A stretch of DNA of 64,000 nt from Isoetes taiwanensis (lineage: Eukaryota > Streptophyta > Lycopodiopsida > Isoetales > Isoetaceae): positions 8,556,413 to 8,620,412 of the forward strand of contig JAJEKV010000003.1 of assembly GCA_021234155.1 (NCBI GenBank), written 5' to 3'. Shown here piece after piece: positions 34,862 to 45,716 of the stretch. A program made the position numbers and the translations under genes. Position 1 is the first letter of the stretch, and every line of letters begins with the position of its first letter. The notes beneath the pieces are model-generated. The model saw only the letters and a program-made list of their open reading frames with translations, was not told the origin of the DNA and searched no databases.

Positions 34862-36269
34862 TCTTGCACGTAAGCATTCCGGGGAGCTAAGGCCCAAGCC
34901 CCGAGCTTGGAAGAAAGAAACCTCACGCAATAATGTGTCGCTAAGCCGGACCCTAGCAACCTCGATGGAATTTGGGACGAGATGGGTTTGCATGCAACAA
35001 ATATATGTACCAAGGTCTATACCAAGGATTTTCTCAAGATGTCATTGCAATCGTTCGTATCAATAATGGACTTGTATCAATAAAAATAATTCCATGTTCT
35101 TTGTCACAAGGCCCCACGAATAAGAAACGAAGTGGTTATCATTGATAAGTAACTCAATTGGGACAAAAAACTCTAGCTTGGTTGATAATTCTAGACTTAA
35201 AGAGAAAAATGATGATTCATCAACAATGATAAAAAAGTTAGAGAAAAATATCAACGTGGGAAGGCCCAAAAAAAAAAAAATATCGAGGAATGAGAATCCA
35301 CAAACAAAATACCCTACCGACCAAACCTCGATGTCAACGTGGCTAACACTCAAGGACAAGCGCTAACAGGGGAAAAGAAAAGATGATGGGCTACTCTGAA
35401 GCAACCCCTTCACTTCCATCAAACTCAAACCAATAAGAACTAATTCCTCCACATCACAAGAAAAAAGCAGATCGACAAAGAAAGGGCCTCCCGTGGTCCA
35501 ACTTCCCAACCACCGATTATGAGAGCAACCAGAGTTGGAGAGGAAAATCAAAACACTAGAGCCCGAGAAGACTTGCAAAAGGAAAAAACCCTTTGTGCCA
35601 ATGACTCAAGCAAAGAAAGAGCATGTGTGGGCGTAATCCCAAGCAACACAAGGCAACGAGGGTGGGATGGCAATGGAATGTATAAGGCAGAAGAAACCAC
35701 AGAAACATGTGCACAGACCTGAGTCGGAATGTTGCCAACGGAGAAAGGAAAATTAGCAAAGAGGCCAACCGAGCAAGGAAAACCCAGCAAGCACAGCCTG
35801 CACCACTCCGCCAAGCCCGCGACCGCCTCGATCCGTAAGGGCTTACGCGGAAGAAAAATTCAGCAGAAGCAAACTCAGAAGAAAACTGAGGCAAAGAAGG
35901 AGCACTTCCGCAAGATATCCCGGCGCACCCATAACTGCCTTTGACTTTGCGCCCATAACTGCCTCTGAATTGGAATTTCCATGAATTTCTGAAGCCGTAG
36001 ATGAAATCAAACGACGCAAACAGCAGCCACCTGCACAAAAATCTCACCTGGCAGCAACGTGGACACTCTAGAATTGCTTCAAAGTGTCAACTTGCGTTTG
36101 TGCAAACGTGCGAAAAATAAGCCTTTCAAATTTATTACACAAGAACAAGAACCAAAATATTAAAAACCCTCTCGAACCTTTAAAAAACAGATGTAAAAAG
36201 ATCTTTTGCGAAAAGCCTTTATTTCGATTGTTAGGTCATTGTTTGCGAGTTTGGAAGGCAACAGTGGCT
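34862..36269. other. Intergenic DNA upstream of MAGO NASHI
   Basis: Frames are long but low in complexity, and none is recognisable. 35790-36269 is likely to include the MAGO promoter and 5' leader. No clear TATA element was identified. Confidence 0.4.
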
Positions 36270-37251
36270 ATGGCGACGACGGCGCCAGAGGACGTTGGGG
36301 AGTTTTACGTGCGCTACTACGTTGGGCACAAAGGGAAGTTTGGTCACGAGTTTTTGGAGTTCGAGTTCAGGCCTGATGGCAAGCTCAGATATGCCAATAA
36401 TTCCAACTACAAGAACGATACCATGATTCGTAAAGAAGTTTTCCTTACTAGCGCTGTTTTCAAAGAATGCAAGCGTATCATTGTTGATAGCGAGGTATGA
36501 AGCTAAAACTTCTTTTTAGGGTTTTGTTGCTTTTAACTGTTGTGTCGGAAAAAGAGAAATGTTTGTTATGTTCGGAAGCTCCATGAAGTATAACAGTAAT
36601 GCTTTATGTTCTGTAACGGGTACTAGTGATGTGCGAACCAGAATATGCATTATGAATGCCTTTATTTTCCTCTATCAATTTTTTTTTTGTAATTTTAATT
36701 TGTAGTAAATAATTTATCTGCTTCTGACTGTTTTGTAGCTTATAAGACGTGAATCCCTTCGCTTTTTGGAAACACGAATAAAGGGATCATTTTAGTGATT
36801 TGAGTTCAACAGATATCCTGGAATAGTAGATTAAGCGTTATCAGAGCTGAAGCAATTCTATTTTAGCAAATAATGTCAAGTATGTGTTCTGCTTTGGATC
36901 TTATGTTCAGTAATTACGTTGGTTGGTTTCCAGATAATGAAGGAAGATGATAATAATTGGCCAGAGCCTGACAGAGTTGGGCGACAAGAACTGGAAATAG
37001 TAATGGGAAATGAACACATTTCCTTTACAACGTCAAAAATTGGCTCCCTTCTTGATGTACAGAGTAGCAAAGATCCTGATGGGCTTCGGATATTTTATTA
37101 TCTTGTGCAGGTGAGTATGGTCTAAAAGGATTTTATGCAGAGTGTATACATGTAATAACCTGTTGATTATGTATTGTGGTTGTACATGCAGGATTTGAAG
37201 TGTTTTGTCTTCTCTCTTATTGGGTTGCACTTCAAGATCAAGCCCATCTAA
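36270..37251 (+). CDS. MAGO: MAGO NASHI, exon junction complex core protein
   Basis: MAGO pairs with Y14 and, with eIF4A3, clamps the exon junction complex on spliced mRNA in the nucleus. Three coding exons were read: 36270-36494, 36934-37110 and 37192-37251, with GT-AG introns of 439 and 81 bases. They give 75, 59 and 19 codons, 153 aa in total, close to the usual length of about 150. Family-defining words are present: [55 protein letters not shown]-like sequence in exon 2, and the C-terminal end [11 protein letters not shown]. The start at 36270 gives [17 protein letters not shown], as in plant orthologues; the frame is open upstream, but that extension is not MAGO-like. A mutated tandem copy of the end of exon 2, intron 2 and exon 3 follows directly. 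Confidence 0.97.
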
Positions 37252-37275
37252 GTTCATGATTATCTTGGAATTGTA

Positions 37276-37461
37276 GTTTCGGATGTTTTCTTATCTTGTT
37301 CAGGTGAGTCATGGTCTAAAACTATTTCGTATGCCATGTCTATACATCTTATATTGGCAACCATGTTATGTAGCTGGCGATTATGTATTGTTATTGTACA
37401 CGCAGGAGTTGGAATGTTTTATCTTCTCTTATTGGTTTGCATTTCAAGATCAAGCCCATCT
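37276..37461 (+). pseudogene. Tandem duplicate of MAGO exon 2 end, intron 2 and exon 3
   Basis: 37276-37310 repeats the end of exon 2 and its donor (CTTATCTTGTTCAGGTGAGT). It is followed by a diverged intron and an exon 3 copy from about 37406 that ends AAGATCAAGCCCATCTAA. The exon 3 copy has lost two bases relative to the original, so if it were spliced in place of exon 3 the reading frame would change and the FKIKPI end would be lost. The acceptor (TACACGCAG) and donor are kept, so it could still be recognised by the splicing machinery. Confidence 0.85.
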
Positions 37462-37914
37462 AAGTTTGTGGCTTCATATTTTAACTCCACAAACTTATGA
37501 CCAGCTGATAAATGTCAACCAGATTATATGTTTTTCATTGTAGCCATCATTACAAACTCTTGTAATTTTACGTCTGTAAACTGTTAATTCTCTTTTCTTT
37601 TGCTAATTTCTTAGTATTACGTCGTTTATTTTATCTTATTTTACATTGTGACTTAATATGTATATATATAATATATAATATTAAAGTTCATTTCTTCTAA
37701 CATTAACTGCCTCTGAGATTATCCTTTCAAGAAGAGGGAAGGTAAATAATCGGGACCAGGTGCTTTTTTGGTTGCTTCTGTTTGTCCAAGTATCTTAGTG
37801 CCCGTTTTCTGTGGAAGTTTGGGATCAGTCTTGTCTGCCATTATGCTGTGGCTTCATGGAAGACTTTTACATTTTACTTCCAAGGCCAATTAGGGTGTAT
37901 CCCCATTAGAAGTC
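37462..37914. other. MAGO 3' flank
   Basis: AT-rich sequence with a TATATATATAATATATAATA stretch near 37660. No gene is seen. Confidence 0.4.
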
Positions 37915-38062
37915 GACCTGTATTTCTGAGTTTGCCACGACCAGTATTTCTGAGTTTGCCACGACAGACATTTGCTGGTCCAATTTACTGGTTTTTAAAC
38001 GTTTCTGAGTTTGCCTTGACAGACAGTTGCTGGTCCAATTTACTGGTTTTTAAACATTGGCA
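37915..38062 (+). repeat. Compound tandem repeat
   Basis: GTATTTCTGAGTTTGCCACG occurs twice in a row, and a longer unit, TTTCTGAGTTTGCC...GACAGACA...GCTGGTCCAATTTACTGG, occurs twice. Confidence 0.85.
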
Positions 38063-41000
38063 CGTCACCAGTTGAGGACCTTGCTATGTAAGCAAAATTC
38101 AGTGTTGGGAAATGAAATGGGAACGCATGAACTAGGCCTGTAACTTGCCACCTCTCATAGTTACCAAGCTCTTTTGGCCTAATGGGGACACTAATGGGGA
38201 GACACCCTTAATCTTCTACTAATCCTATCCTATTGTTGCTTCATGGCCCTTTCACATGTGTTCTTTTTGCATCGGCCATAGTAAGCGGCTGGATCCATGC
38301 ATAAATAACTTCTGGCTGAATTCGCTGCGTGTTGCTAATGCAGGGTAAGTTGACCCTGACTTTTCCTTCTTGCTGAACTATGTTTAGATCAGCACTGAAT
38401 CAGCCATGCTATTCACAATGCTATTCGCATTGCAAATGTTTCAGGCTGATTGATTTTGGCTACTAGCTCCTATATCCGGCTGAAAACTAAAGAAAAATCA
38501 GGCATAAACTTTAGAAAAACTAGGCATGCCATGTGAATAGACTGCTGATGAAAAGGATCAGCACTGATTCAGCCACATCGGTTCCGCCCTGCAATAAGGT
38601 TTGCTGTAGATGATTTCCAAGGTTTTCTGCAATGGTTTGGAATTGTTTTTTTTTTCAATGGTTTGGAATGCCCGTTTTTGTAATGGTTCGATATGATTTT
38701 TCCCTAATTTTTTTTTATAGAAATTAGGTTTCTTTCCATTTTGGTCGCAGGCATGCATCCAACCTCCTGGAGCTGCAAGTGGCTGCAGCAGAGTTGCCGG
38801 AATTGGCAGGGTTCCTTCTAGTTTTGTGCAGGGCATGGAGATGGCGTTTGCCATTTGTTGCATCTGGGTCTTCGATCTGTTGCATCTACTGCGGGATTTG
38901 GCATTATCTGGGCCGGATTTTCTCCTGGGTAGCATGGCTCCTGGATCTAGCTGCCGCCAGAAGAATAGGGTAGAATGGGCCAGAAAGCGCATGCCTAGGT
39001 GGTTACTGCTGGTAAAGCGTTTACCGGGGTTGGATTCCCCCAGCCAGTGGATCCTTTGTGTAGCCATCACTGTGTTCTGTGTTCGTCAAATGATTTTCCT
39101 TCAAATGATCTTCCTTCCACCAACAGACGATTTTCCCTGTGTTATTCACATTCTTATCTCAGGCCGGATCAGCCGTCTCTGTGCTTTCTCTATTTTCCTC
39201 CCTCTGTGTGATGTAGCTCATGTGCTGCCTTCACCGGAGCTTATCAGGTTGTACATTTTGCACCAGGCTCAGGCCTGATCGAACCACTGAGATGTGCATG
39301 TATTTGCACATTTTTGTGTATCCATTGTTTATACGTGATAATTCAATGGTTTAACAATGGTTAAAACTTAAAAAAAAATAAAAAAGTTTGCACTTAGCGA
39401 TAAAAAATCGTACCATGCGAACCCTACATAAGTTGACTTCTTCGTTGATGGATGACATTTTGCCTGTTTAAAAATAAGTTGGCATATTATTGAGGGAAAA
39501 CTACCAAAATACCCCTATGAGTAATTACTTTTCATACATCAGCCCCTTTAAAGTTGAATTCATCAACCCTTTTAAGTTGACTTCTTCATTTGATGGACGA
39601 CATTTTGCTTGTTTAAAAATAAGCTGGCCTAATTTTCCAAAAGTATTGATACTTTTGCAATTAATAAACCTTCTCTTGTTTTATATTTTTTTTTTTTTTT
39701 TTTTTTGGTTAGTTATTTCATTGTAACTATAGGAAGATGCTCACAATTTAATATTAATATTATTTATTATTATTATTTTTGTTAATTCAACATTGAGGAC
39801 TATATGATAGTGATTACAACATGCAAAAATATTGAAGGACATTTCGCATTTATTGTTTTTTATTGTTTCCTTATGGGTTTTTTGGCTGAGGGTGACTGCT
39901 GGTCGTTGATTCCTGGTATATTCGTGGGATTGTTCCAGATCCACGGATATGAACATTTTGCCAGAAAAAACGCATGACAAATCCTATGGTCCAGATAAAA
40001 ACACCCATGAATATAAACCAAAGGTATGAGCCGGCGTTCTGTTCCCAGAAATGAAAGTATAACATGTCATCCTCTGTTCCCGGAAATCAACCTCCGCTTA
40101 AACCATAGCTGCTTTGCTTGCCAAAAGGCTTTTACCGCGGGCGAGAATCTTTTGCTAGTCTTCGCCATACCAGCCACCGAAACAACAACCGACACAACTT
40201 CGCGATATAAATTGGTTGGTGATTTGCAAATGGGTCAAAACTTTTCCTGAGATGGTATTCGGAGAAAGAAACTAGAAGATAACTCTGCCTTGTGGGCTTT
40301 TGAAATAGTAGGTCGTAGCCTGTTCCCTAAGCCATATGGCCGTTTTCAAAGCTCTGTGATGCCTGCGGATGCCAAGCCCTAAGGATAAAGTTATGTGATG
40401 CCAAGCCTTGCCAAGCTCTCTGAGGCCTGCGGATGCCAAAGCTCTGTGATGCCAAGCCCTAAGCCGCTTAAAAGAAATTGATGCTCTGTATCTGGAAAAT
40501 CGGCTGCAATCGGCCAGCCTGCATATCTTCATACTCAAAGCGGACTGCCCAACTAGATTTCCAAGCCAATACTCTGGGATACAGGACATCCACTTCTGGA
40601 AATCTGCAGATAACTCAGTAAGGCATCTACGTTTCGAATAACGCAGTAACGCAGTCTATCCTCACTATAATAAGCCTTAGATCCCAGATGGGGAGCGAGC
40701 TCTGTTCCTTCCATTTCCGATGAAGGTGTAGTGCTCTTTGTCCTCTTTCTCCACACTAGGGCTCACCGGAACTCACCAGAACCAGAGCGTGGGCTTCATC
40801 TCCCAACCATACCGGAACCCATGCCTGCCTCCCTGTCCCGCTGGGATCCATTCTAAAAAAAGAAAGGAGCATTTATTCTTATCTTTCTATCCTCAAACCA
40901 TGCACATCCAGACCTTTCTCCTTTTATTTCCAAACCATAGACTGATAAATCCACCTCCATCTCCCCCGCAAACAGAGAACCAATTTCTTGCTAGCAAGCA

Positions 41001-41200
41001 GCTCAAACATGTTCAAAAAATACCATCCACATACCATTTCGGATACATACGCCCCCAAAATCTAGGCCCAACCATACGTGAAATACCCTCCTCAAATACG
41101 AAACAAAATAATTAGAAGTTTATGAAAAGTATCGAGGTGATTTGGATTGAATGTGTTTTTATCGTCCATGAAGAGTATTGGAAGGAGAAACCATGAGAAT
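38063..41200. other. Intergenic DNA, no gene seen
   Basis: The frames at 38558-39278 on both strands are moderately GC-rich but match no family that I know. GATCAGCACTGA(A/T)TCAGCCA is present at 38389 and 38559. A local duplication with GCTCTGTGATGCC and CTGCGGATGCCAA lies at 40350-40465. A motif resembling the LINE end, in reverse (TTTTTATCGTCCATG), lies at 41156-41170 without a microsatellite. Confidence 0.4.
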
Positions 41201-41224
41201 TTAAAATTAAAATCGAAGAATTAA

Positions 41225-41960
41225 TGTTGGTTGGTTACAAGATACAACATCATTTCCGAAGCATGACTATATGTAAGACGTGCCAGCATGAACAACAAGA
41301 TATGAACATGTGCACATGATTTGAATTGCCACACTCGGAATAATGGTTACATGGTCATATGGCTATTGTTTAAGATTTAGGTATTTAATATTGTAACCAT
41401 TAAAGCCAAGAGATAAAGTTTCTAAGTGAGGTTAAGTCGATTAAGGCTCAAAATCTGGAGCCAAAAGCTAGTTTGAATCTGACACATCTCAGACCACCGA
41501 GAACCGATTGCAAATCAGCAGAGGTAGAGGAGGCTAAGAATTTCGGAATTGCGCTCTAACCCTAACTCACTGCGATAAAATCCTATGCTGCGTTTATTAG
41601 ATCGGCCCTACAAGGTCGTTTCTGTCTTCCAACCTTGCTGGTCTTACTGGATTCATGCTCGAGCACTCTTTATAAATTCAAGGAGGAACCTGAGATGATT
41701 AGTCTGGATGAGAGCCGGATTCGTCTGATCAGTTTACAGCCTAATCCATTGATTAGGGCTTGTTGTTGGCTATTATTTCAACTACTGAATCGTGGTCAAT
41801 ACCATAGCTACAGTAGAAATTCAATAGTTGCTTAACCTTGTGATATTGTTTATTTATAAGAACTCGTTTAAGGTTTAATGATGATGTGCACTCAATAGTG
41901 AATTGTTCATTTTGAAGACATTGTCTAGACAAAGCATCTATATACATTGAATATCTAACA
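41225..41960 (+). repeat. Probable Copia 5' LTR (left end uncertain)
   Basis: A primer binding site starts at 41962, so the LTR must end at about 41960 (ATCTAACA). A candidate left end, TGTTGGTTGG, lies near 41225, but no second LTR is in the window to confirm it. Confidence 0.45.
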
Positions 41961-41961
41961 T

Positions 41962-41973
41962 TGGTATCAGAGC
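41962..41973 (+). promoter_or_regulatory. Copia primer binding site
   Basis: TGGTATCAGAGC is the standard plant Copia primer site, complementary to the 3' end of initiator methionine tRNA. Confidence 0.88.
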
Positions 41974-41996
41974 AGGCTTCAGACCAATTCATAAAA

Positions 41997-42350
41997 ATGT
42001 CGAGTCGATTTGGAGCCAGTTTATTAAGCACTATTGAAGTGTTCAAGGGTGGAACAGGTTGCCAAGTTTGGAAGGACTCCATCGCGCATATTTTGAAGCT
42101 TGACTTGTGAAATCTTGTTGATCCGGATGTTGAAAATGCAGTGAGAAATGTTATGTCTAGATCTGAAAGTTCTGTTAATGTGGCAGCAAATTTTGCTAAT
42201 GCCAGTGCAGGTGAAGCTAGTGCAGGGAGAACAACTCAAAGTGCAGAGGCAGTGAGGACAATCTATGCAAGAATAAAGGAAGCTGATGGCATCATTTCTT
42301 GCAAGGTCAGTCCTACCACCAGACTAAAACTAAAAAATAAGTCCCCATAG
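41997..42350 (+). pseudogene. gag: Copia gag N-terminus with nonsense mutation
   Basis: It starts MSSRFGASLLSTIEVFKGGT and continues GCQVWKDSIAHILKLDL, the usual Copia gag opening (a 'W...' core followed by 'LDLW'). A TGA stop falls where the W of LDLW is expected. The frame then continues with VDPDVENAVRNVMSRSESS and an Ala/Ser-rich stretch. Sequence after about 42330 changes to LINE ORF1-like, so the Copia copy is interrupted or truncated there. No integrase, RT or 3' LTR is seen. Confidence 0.7.
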
Positions 42351-42419
42351 AGAAATGTGGTATTTTTTGCTCAAGCATTATGAACAAAAAACATCTTCTC
42401 AAATAGATCTACTAGGAAA

Positions 42420-42911
42420 TGAACTAAGGGGACTAAAATTACAAAGCACCGGCCTGACAGGCCATGCCACCTCCTGTTGCACTTTTCGGAGTCCCAGGAT
42501 AGGCTACATGTTTTGCATAATGGCAGTCATCTCAAAGGCACTCACTTATCGGTGCAGGAGGACCTCTCACTAATCCAGCTAACTCATCCGCAAGACGAGC
42601 TCTGCAAGATTCGAGAGTGGGCGGTATATTGCAAAGGCTCAGCAATTGTTCTCGATCAGTGGCCTGCAAACTTCAGGATTATGTCTAATTGCGTCCGCAC
42701 ATTTGGTGTGCTCTACCTTTTTCTTTTTTTCCTTTTTTTTTTGCTTTTCTTAAATCTTGTAAACTTGTATAGTTCTTAGTTCGGTGAGGGGGCTTTTAAA
42801 TCCCCTAGTTTCTGTTTGGACTTGGGCCCTTTACTTTGTACCATCCCATGGCCTGGGGGTTTTCATGGACGTAAAAATGCTTATCTTATCTTACCTTACC
42901 TTACCTTATCT
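42420..42911 (+). mobile_element. LINE fragment with ORF1 C-terminus and 3' tail
   Basis: The translation HFSESQDRLHVLHNGSHLKG followed by THLSVQEDLS and a frame ending IVLDQWPANF resembles the C-terminal RNA-binding region of L1-type ORF1 proteins ('V.F....R..VL......L+GT.I.V.EDLSP'). No RT follows. After a T-rich stretch, the 3' end has GGGCCC, CCATCCCATGGCC and TTTTCATGGACGTAAAAA, then (TTATC/TTACC)n at 42881-42910. This places ORF1 and the shared 3' end in one short, internally deleted copy. Confidence 0.62.
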
Positions 42912-43197
42912 ATAGAGCTATCATCATTTGTGGATGCTCCAATAAATCTCTAAATGTCTCACTTGTGATGGTCAAGAGAAAACAAGTGCCTAAATGATTA
43001 GCAGAATTATATATGTACCACTTTTAAAAGCTACTGTTGTTAATAGACTATATATGACATAGAAGAGCATATTGAGGAGTAAAATAAAAAAACTAAAATT
43101 ATGAACATATAAAACTTGCATATAAGCCTCTATCTAAAAAAAATTAAGAGCACATGCAAAGCATCTAACTATTAGAAGTAGAATTGACTTGAATGGG
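42912..43197. other. Intergenic DNA, no gene seen
   Basis: AT-rich sequence with no recognisable feature. Confidence 0.4.
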
Positions 43198-43346
43198 CTT
43201 ATCATCCACGAAGAGGAATAGGCCTATGGGACCCAATCAAAGATTACAAGAAATGTATTACTGTAGGGATTAAAAACCCTTTGCCACAAAGGGTTTTTAA
43301 GGGGAAAACCTTGGCAGTAATAAGTGTGCGGATAAACTGTACAATG
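43198..43346 (-). mobile_element. LINE 3'-UTR fragment, reverse orientation
   Basis: Read on the - strand, it holds GTACAGTTTATCCGCA, a perfect hairpin AAAAACCCTTTG/CAAAGGGTTTTT (43268-43294 on +), TTGGGTCCCATAGGCC and CTTCGTGGATGATAAG at the end. It aligns with 58585-58735 (-) and 28500-28670 (+). It is a truncated copy with no coding sequence, and its microsatellite tail has decayed. Confidence 0.7.
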
Positions 43347-43900
43347 ATACATCTCAAGGTAGTGTCTGAGGACATAGCGGAGTGCATATATTCATCACTT
43401 ATTAAAGATATGATTCCCATAATCTACTAGTTAAGTGGAACCAACTCAGCATAACATGCTCAGATAGGGCCGAATGCCGAACAATTCTAAAGAGTGTGGC
43501 ACTCATTCTCAATAACTCCCGGTTGGAAAGATTGACAAAGCCTATCCCTCTCATGCCTCCCCGATCCATTTGCATGTCTCAATTATCATTGGATGGTCGT
43601 TATCATAAGACCAAAACTCTGTTATAATAGACAAAGTTAATTATGTATTGTCCTTCATTCATCAATAATCATCACTAGCTACATCATTGTTGAGTTTTAG
43701 ACCTATAAGGGTATAATCAATGCAATTTTGATGAATCTTATAATGTGTCAATCTTGTTATATTAGATCTTGTTTAAATCTAGAAAATGCATGGTTATACC
43801 CTAGTTACACTATATTTAAGTTGATAGAGTAAATTTCTATATAGAGTTAACTAGAATGCATGATTTACTAGGTGGGGATTATTGGAGCCCTTTAACCTGT
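43347..43900. other. Intergenic DNA, no gene seen
   Basis: AT-rich left flank of the mitochondrial insert, with no recognisable feature. Confidence 0.4.
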
Positions 43901-43946
43901 AGTTTTGTTTTGAATTCCGTACAATAATTTCTTCAGTTAATAACGG
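43901..43946 (+). repeat. 46-bp direct repeat, left
   Basis: AGTTTTGTTTTGAATTCCGT through AATAACGG. It is repeated at 44220-44265 with a single C/T difference. The pair brackets the mitochondrial rRNA insert. Confidence 0.92.
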
Positions 43947-44029
43947 CGCCCAAAAATCGCGGTGGGGTCATTGACCGAGGTGAAGTCGTAACAAAGTAGT
44001 CGTAGGGAAACCTGTGGCTGGATTGAATC
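43945..44029 (+). pseudogene. rrn18: Mitochondrial rrn18 3' end (nuclear copy)
   Basis: GCGGTGGGGTC, GGTGAAGTCGTAACAA, GTAGTCGTAGGGAAACCTGT and GGCTGGATTGAATC match the 3' terminus of plant mitochondrial small-subunit rRNA, including the mitochondrial-type end (GGCTGGATTGAATC) that differs from the nuclear 18S and plastid 16S ends. A few substitutions, such as AACAAAGTAGTCG for AACAAGGTAGCCG, show decay. It covers roughly the last 85 bases only. Confidence 0.85.
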
Positions 44030-44205
44030 TCTTTCAAGTTAAGAATGCATTGAATGGATGCCTTGACTTTGAGCAGGACGCCCAAGCAAGTCGAAAGTCC
44101 ATGAGGAGAATCCTCTGTGATCCATGGATCTCCAACGGGAAACTGTATATGCCCTCGTGGCTATGTGATTCACCAAACCCAATGAATTGGTTTTGAAAGC
44201 ATTCC
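44030..44205 (+). pseudogene. rrn26: Mitochondrial large-subunit rRNA 5' end (nuclear copy)
   Basis: Directly after the rrn18 end comes CTTTCAAGTTAAGAATGCAT and TGAATGGATGCCTTGAC, as at the 5' start of plant mitochondrial LSU rRNA (equivalent to GGTGGATGCC of bacterial 23S). It continues with CAAGTCGAAAG, GATCCATGGATCTCC, a GGGAAAC block and GATTCACCAAACCCAATGAA. In most plant mitochondrial genomes rrn26 does not follow rrn18 directly. Identity is from memory of conserved blocks, so it is slightly less certain than the rrn18 part. Confidence 0.72.
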
Positions 44206-44219
44206 GCCAGTTGGCCTTT

Positions 44220-44265
44220 AGTTTTGTTTTGAATTCTGTACAATAATTTCTTCAGTTAATAACGG
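44220..44265 (+). repeat. 46-bp direct repeat, right
   Basis: It matches 43901-43946 with one difference. It is far longer than target duplications seen with end-joining of organelle DNA. Confidence 0.92.
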
Positions 44266-44920
44266 TACTAATATAGCATATGAAGATCTAAAAAAATCCG
44301 TATAGCTTGTATTGTTAAGACCCCATTATCAGAGAGAGATAATTCTCTAACCTTATGCCGCATTTTTAAGCAAAATAGGGTTTGGCGATTTCAATTGATA
44401 TCAAATGATAGCGGCCAAACATGAAAATATGCAAATCGATATGTTTTACCATAATATATCAATTACTTTTATATTTAGCAAGGTTTAAACACTTTTGTGC
44501 TAGAAAATTGAAGAATGCAGTTCTAGAGTGCTGTAAAAACTGTCAATTTCTCCAAAGTTTGAACAATCATATCAATATAAAGGTGAATTTAGTAGTCATG
44601 GAATTCTCATAGATCATCAAGAATCAAGTGAGGATTCAAAGAGCAGTGGTAGATTATAAAACTAAAATTTCTCATGTAAGATATATGGGTTTAAGTGGCA
44701 GGGGATATGGTGGACCATTTCCGGTCCATGGATCCGAAATGGTCCCCAAGGCAACTCTAGTGTTAAAAAATATGCTCTTTTACTAACTATTTTAGTTGCA
44801 ACATGTGTAAGAATTGGGCTGAACTTGCGTCATGGAGTCGGCGCATCGAGAACTTTCAAAAGAGTATTGGTTTGGCATTGTTTCATCGCAATGAGAAATC
44901 ATACCATCAAGTTTAAGAGA
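44266..44920. other. Intergenic DNA, no gene seen
   Basis: A tandem-like GGTCCATGGATCCGAAATGG/TCC near 44724-44750 is a small imperfect palindrome. Nothing else is supported. Confidence 0.4.
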
Positions 44921-44924
44921 ACGT

Positions 44925-45415
44925 TAGGAAATCTAAAGAGAATCTCATAGAATCTTGAGGGAATATGAAGGAGTCTCAAGAAGTCTTTCAAGGAATTTGA
45001 GGGAATCTTCATGAAACTTAGAGATCTTTAGGAATCTTTACAAGATATTAGAGAATCCTAAGGAATCTTGAAGAATCCAATATAATTGATGGAATTCAAT
45101 AAATCTTATGGAACTTTGGGCATCGATTAGAGCCAAACCCTCGCTCGTAGACAGCATTCAAAAGGGTTCCAGGCACAAGTCATGGAATTTTGAAGGTATC
45201 TAAGGAAAGACCATAGAATCTAAGAGAATATTGATGGAACCCAATGGGACCTTGGAGATTGGAGAGGATCTTGAGAGCATGTAAAGGAATATTTGAGAAT
45301 CTTGGTGGAATCTTGAGAAATTAAAACACATCTCAAGGGCATTTCTAGAGAACGTTGAAGGAATCTAAAGGATTTTAATAAAATCTAGAGAAATCTGGAG
45401 AGACCCTTCAATATA
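44925..45415 (+). repeat. Degenerate purine-rich GAATCT repeat
   Basis: About 490 bases are dominated by words such as GGAATCTT, GAGAATCT, AAGGAATCT and TAGAGAATC, spaced irregularly by about 10-20 bases. The only break is unique sequence at about 45115-45180. The strand is strongly purine-biased. The unit is too variable for a simple microsatellite, so it looks like an old minisatellite. Confidence 0.65.
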
Positions 45416-45567
45416 ACTTGCGATCAAATATCATCAAAACATCGTACGTTGAAATCCCATGGGTTTTTTCCAAACATGTTTGAACCCACTCCAAGGGATT
45501 TGTGTAAGTTCTAATGGTGCAAAAGATGTTCTTGAACATGTGGGGTTTGAACCATGTTTTTGCCTAG

Positions 45568-45716
<149 letters not shown>

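Noticed and set aside
35556-36047. 163-codon frame on the - strand upstream of MAGO
   Set aside because: Composition is low in complexity, with no domain; it overlaps other equally long frames and the likely promoter.
38558-39278. Overlapping open frames of 170 and 150 codons on opposite strands
   Set aside because: No recognisable domain in either; probably chance frames in moderately GC-rich DNA.
41150-41175. Reverse LINE-tail-like motif TTTTTATCGTCCATG
   Set aside because: No microsatellite tail and no extension into the 3' UTR; too short to claim.
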